A stretch of DNA of 64,000 nt from Ahaetulla prasina (lineage: Eukaryota > Chordata > Lepidosauria > Squamata > Colubridae), in assembly GCF_028640845.1 (NCBI RefSeq), contig NC_080546.1:82493757-82557756 (forward strand), in the 5' to 3' direction. The notes beneath the pieces were generated by a model. It did no database searches. It was not told the origin of the DNA and was given only the letters and a program-made list of their open reading frames with translations. The position numbers and the translations under genes are program-made. This document shows positions 61,462 through 64,000 of this stretch, piece after piece (within the stretch, counting starts at the first letter, position 1; every line of letters starts with the position of its first letter).

Positions 61462-62930
61462 TCAGAATAACAGAATAACATAGTTGGAAGGGACCTTGAA
61501 GGTCTTTTAATCCAACCCCCTACTCAGGCAGGAAACCCTATACCATTTCAGATAAATGTTGTCCAATCTCTTCTTAAAAACCTGCAGTGTTGGAACATCC
61601 ACAACTTTTGGAGGAAAGGTGATCCACTGATAAATTGTTCTCACTGTCCGGAAATTTCTTATTAGCTCTAGGTTGGTTTTCTCCTCAACTAGTTTCCATC
61701 CATTGCTTCTTGTCTTGCCTTTTGGTGTTTTGAACAATAGGTTGACCCCCCTCATCTCTGTACCACTCCTGTTGATATTGGAACACTGCAATCATGTCCC
61801 CCCTAGTCCTTCTTTTCACTAGACTTTGTTGTTGTTGTTAGTTGCGAAGTCGTGTCCGACCCATCGCAACCCCATTGACAACGTTCCTCCAGGCTTTCCT
61901 GTCCTCTACCATCCCCTGGAGTCCATTTAAGCTCACGCCCACTGCTTCAGTGACTCCATCCAGCCACCTCGTTCTCTATCGTTCCCTTCTTCTTTTGCCC
62001 TCAATCTTTCCCAGCATTAGGCTCTTCTCCAATGAGTCCTTCCTTCTCATTAGGTGGCCAAAGTATCTGAGTTTCATCTTCATGATCTGGCCTTCTAAAG
62101 AGCAGTCAGGATTTATCTCCTCTAGGACTGACTTGTTTGTTCACCTTGCAGTCCAAGGGACTCGCAGGAATCTTCTCCAGCACCAGAGTTCAAAGGCCTC
62201 AATTCTTTGGCACTCAGCCTTCCTTATGGTCCAACTTTCATAGCCATACATTACAACTAGGAAAACCAGAGCCTTGACTATACGTACTTTTTTTTTGGCA
62301 AGGTGATGTCTCTGCTTTTTAGTTTGTTGTCTAGCTTTGCCATAGCTTTCCTCCCCAGGAGCAAGCGTCTTTTATTTTCTTGGCTGCAGTCCTCGTCTGC
62401 GGTGATCTTGGAGCCCAGGAAAATAAAATCTGTCACCACCTCCATTTCTTTCCCATCTATTTGCCAGGAATTGAGAGGTCCAGATGCCATGATCTTAGTT
62501 TTCTTAATGCTGAGTTTCAAGCCAACTTTTGCACTCTCCTTCTTCACCTGCATCAGGATGCTCTTTAGTTCCTCTTCACTTTCTGCTATTAGAGTGGTAT
62601 CATCTGCATATGTGAGGTTGTTATTTCTCCCAGCAATCTTAATTCCAACTTTTGATTCATCTAGCCCCGCCTTTCTCATAATGTGATCTGCATATAAGTT
62701 AAATAGGCAGGGCAACAGTACACAGCCTTGCTGGACTCCTTTCCCAATTTTGAACCAGTCAGTGGTTCTTGCTTCTTGACCCTCATATAGGTTTCTCAAG
62801 GGACAATTAAGATGGTATGGTACTCCCATCTCTTTAAGAACTTGCCGCAATTTGTTGTGATCCAGACAATCAAAGACCTACCCAATACCTGCTACCATTC
62901 TTCATATATTTTAGCCTCCAGTTCCCTAAC
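61462..62930 (-). mobile_element. CR1 LINE 3' part split by BovB
   Basis: At 61462-61828 the minus strand encodes LLFKTPKGKTRSNGWKLVEE, NLELIRNFRTVRTIYQWITF and PTLQVFKKRLDN, preceded by the CR1 terminus complement (GTTGGAAGGGACCTTGAAGG). After BovB, 62881-62930 carries the preceding CR1 segment (complement of AACTGGAGGCTAAAATATAT). Insertion into an existing CR1 is therefore clear. Confidence 0.88.
61829..62880 (-). mobile_element. BovB LINE, reverse transcriptase palm to 3' end
   Basis: The minus ORF 62278-62850 encodes KGVQQGCVLLPCLFNLYADH, MRKAGLDESKVGIKIAGRN, TYADDTTLIAESEEELKSIL with catalytic YADD (62599-62610), KVGLKLSIKKTKIMASGPLN and SQENKRRLLLGRKAMAKLDN. A one-base shift near 62290 separates it from the C-terminal part at 61842-62278 (CESW, RIPWTAR-like, EGQIMKMKL). 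The 3' end is GTTGTTGTTAGTTGCGAAG on plus. It is RTE-clade BovB; 5' parts including the endonuclease are missing. Confidence 0.95.
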
Positions 62931-63610
62931 TTGTTTACTTTTCTTTATTAATGCAATGCTTTAGGCCTCTGTTTTCACTTTCTACTCTTTGGTTCACTTG
63001 CAAGAAACCATGACCACCAATTTTCCTTGTTAAATACAAATTGTATGTGTCATTTTTTTGAAGATGAGATATACGAAGTGTTGTCAGAGATTTGCAGTTC
63101 TTCTGGTCTAAAGCCTCTGATTTCAGTTGTGTCCCATCAACAATACTGCTGTACAGCATATTATAGGAACAGCCCAAGTATTTATGGCTTAGACTGTATT
63201 CGCAGCTTCAGTTTTAAAACTTTTAAAACTCATATTACAAATGCGGTGTTGGTTTTCTTTTTCACTTGGGCAAGCAAAATATTGATTGCTTCTGAAACCC
63301 GCTTATACTTATAAATTTCCTCCATTGGAAGTGCTTTTGATTTTAGTATCATTCCATTGTTCAGTTTAATCTGAGTTCAATATTTTTTTGGCTAGTGTTG
63401 CAATTCCATTTCGATACCACCTTTACATATGTGAACTATATTTAAAAGTGATCGCTTTTCTCTAGATGATTTTCCATATGGTTTCAAATCATCCATTCAG
63501 AGCAAATGTGAGGCTTTTGTGCTTCGCTTGGGTAATTCATTGCCCACTGGTGTTTTATTTAAAATTATTGCCAGTGGAATCACAGCCCTATTAAAAAGCA
63601 ATGGAGATAA
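62931..63610 (-). mobile_element. R4/Dong-like LINE reverse transcriptase fragment
   Basis: The minus strand encodes VIPLAIILNKTPVGNELPKR, SHLLxMDDLKPYGKSSREKR, SLLNIVHICKGGIEMEL, IYKYKRVSEAINIL and NLYLTRKIGGHGFLQVNQ. These follow the R4/Dong order IPLSLVLN, YMDDLKLYGK, GIxxG and LYxPRKEGGRGL. The catalytic Tyr codon is a stop here and other stops occur. Confidence 0.72.
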
Positions 63611-64000
63611 AAGATTTTGCTTGGGGGGAGAAAAACGTATTTCACTTCTTTTCTGATTCCCCTTCTTCAAGTCTTCTGTGTTTGCTATCAGTATACCTTT
63701 TATTTTTATTTAGAAATTTATATTTAATCTTAGTTATTTTTGGTAGTTCATCTGGCCCTTATAAATCCATGTTTTACAGTTTGTGTGTGTATGTGTGTGC
63801 GCAAATACTGTTCTATCATTCAAAATACGGTCTCTAGAATTTTGAAATTCCCTTTTTGCTTCAATATGAATATATGTAATATTGGACGCAGATAAACAAA
63901 TGGATAAAAATGTGCTTTGTTGGGTTTTTTTGTTTTGAGTTTCGTGATCAGACACATTGAACCTGTAGTCAGTTAGTCATCGGTTAATCCTTGTGATGTA
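63611..64000. other. Interval with no recognised element
   Basis: It may continue the R4/Dong fragment, but no further motif was seen. A short (GT)n lies at about 63781-63800. Confidence 0.4.

Overview
This window is repeat-dense vertebrate nuclear DNA. The repertoire points to a squamate, most likely an advanced (colubroid) snake: Sauria-type SINEs with ACCTTT tails, BovB LINEs, CR1 and L3-type CR1 LINEs, LINEs ending in long AATAG arrays (a pattern I recall from snake genome papers), R4/Dong-like LINEs, squamate-type L1, hAT-type MITEs, many solo LTRs and very abundant microsatellites including GATA. I found no host protein-coding exon, no rRNA and no functional tRNA gene. Every convincing ORF belongs to a mobile element or is low-complexity read-through.

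Layout. (1) 1-10048: tandem duplication of a ~6.01 kb unit holding an R4/Dong fragment, SINEs, a palindromic hAT MITE, CR1 pieces and an L3-type CR1 body. The junction near 3850 cuts a MITE in half. (2) 10049-20000: a cluster of solo LTRs of several related families, many hosting or nested in other elements (L3 in LTR, LINE in LTR, LTR in LTR, LTR in MITE), plus a 5'-truncated L1 with a 16-bp target-site duplication. (3) 20000-23400: microsatellites, SINEs and a foldback, Penelope-like element with hammerhead-like motifs. (4) 23400-26800: one old CR1 carrying two different LTR insertions, one of which holds an L3 LINE and a MITE. (5) 27000-36000: LTRs, MITEs, BovB, an LTR-like element inside a hAT-like element inside a SINE, and AATAG-tailed LINEs. 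(6) 36000-48000: an R4/Dong LINE split by a 2.4-kb composite insertion, large polypurine and AAT arrays, BovB, L3 and CR1. (7) 48000-53500: LTR-in-LTR nest, second foldback element, MITEs. (8) 53500-64000: GA-rich minisatellite, self-nested MITEs, the longest CR1 ORF, and a BovB reverse transcriptase fragment inserted into a CR1 next to an R4/Dong fragment.

The most interesting observations are: (a) several divergent LTR families carry, in the same reading phase from the first LTR bases, an acidic Pro/Ser-rich ORF ending in a basic DPRxRRxERRxQQ-type motif, as if a retroelement gene runs into U3; (b) inverted-arm Penelope-like elements at 22640-23135 and 52194-52875 carry CTGAAGA/hairpin/GAAACGTC motifs resembling hammerhead ribozymes, and a second repeat family shares that architecture; (c) a recent tandem duplication with a 5-base microhomology junction. 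All element boundaries were read by eye. Family names rest on recognition of conserved protein and terminal motifs, not on database searches.
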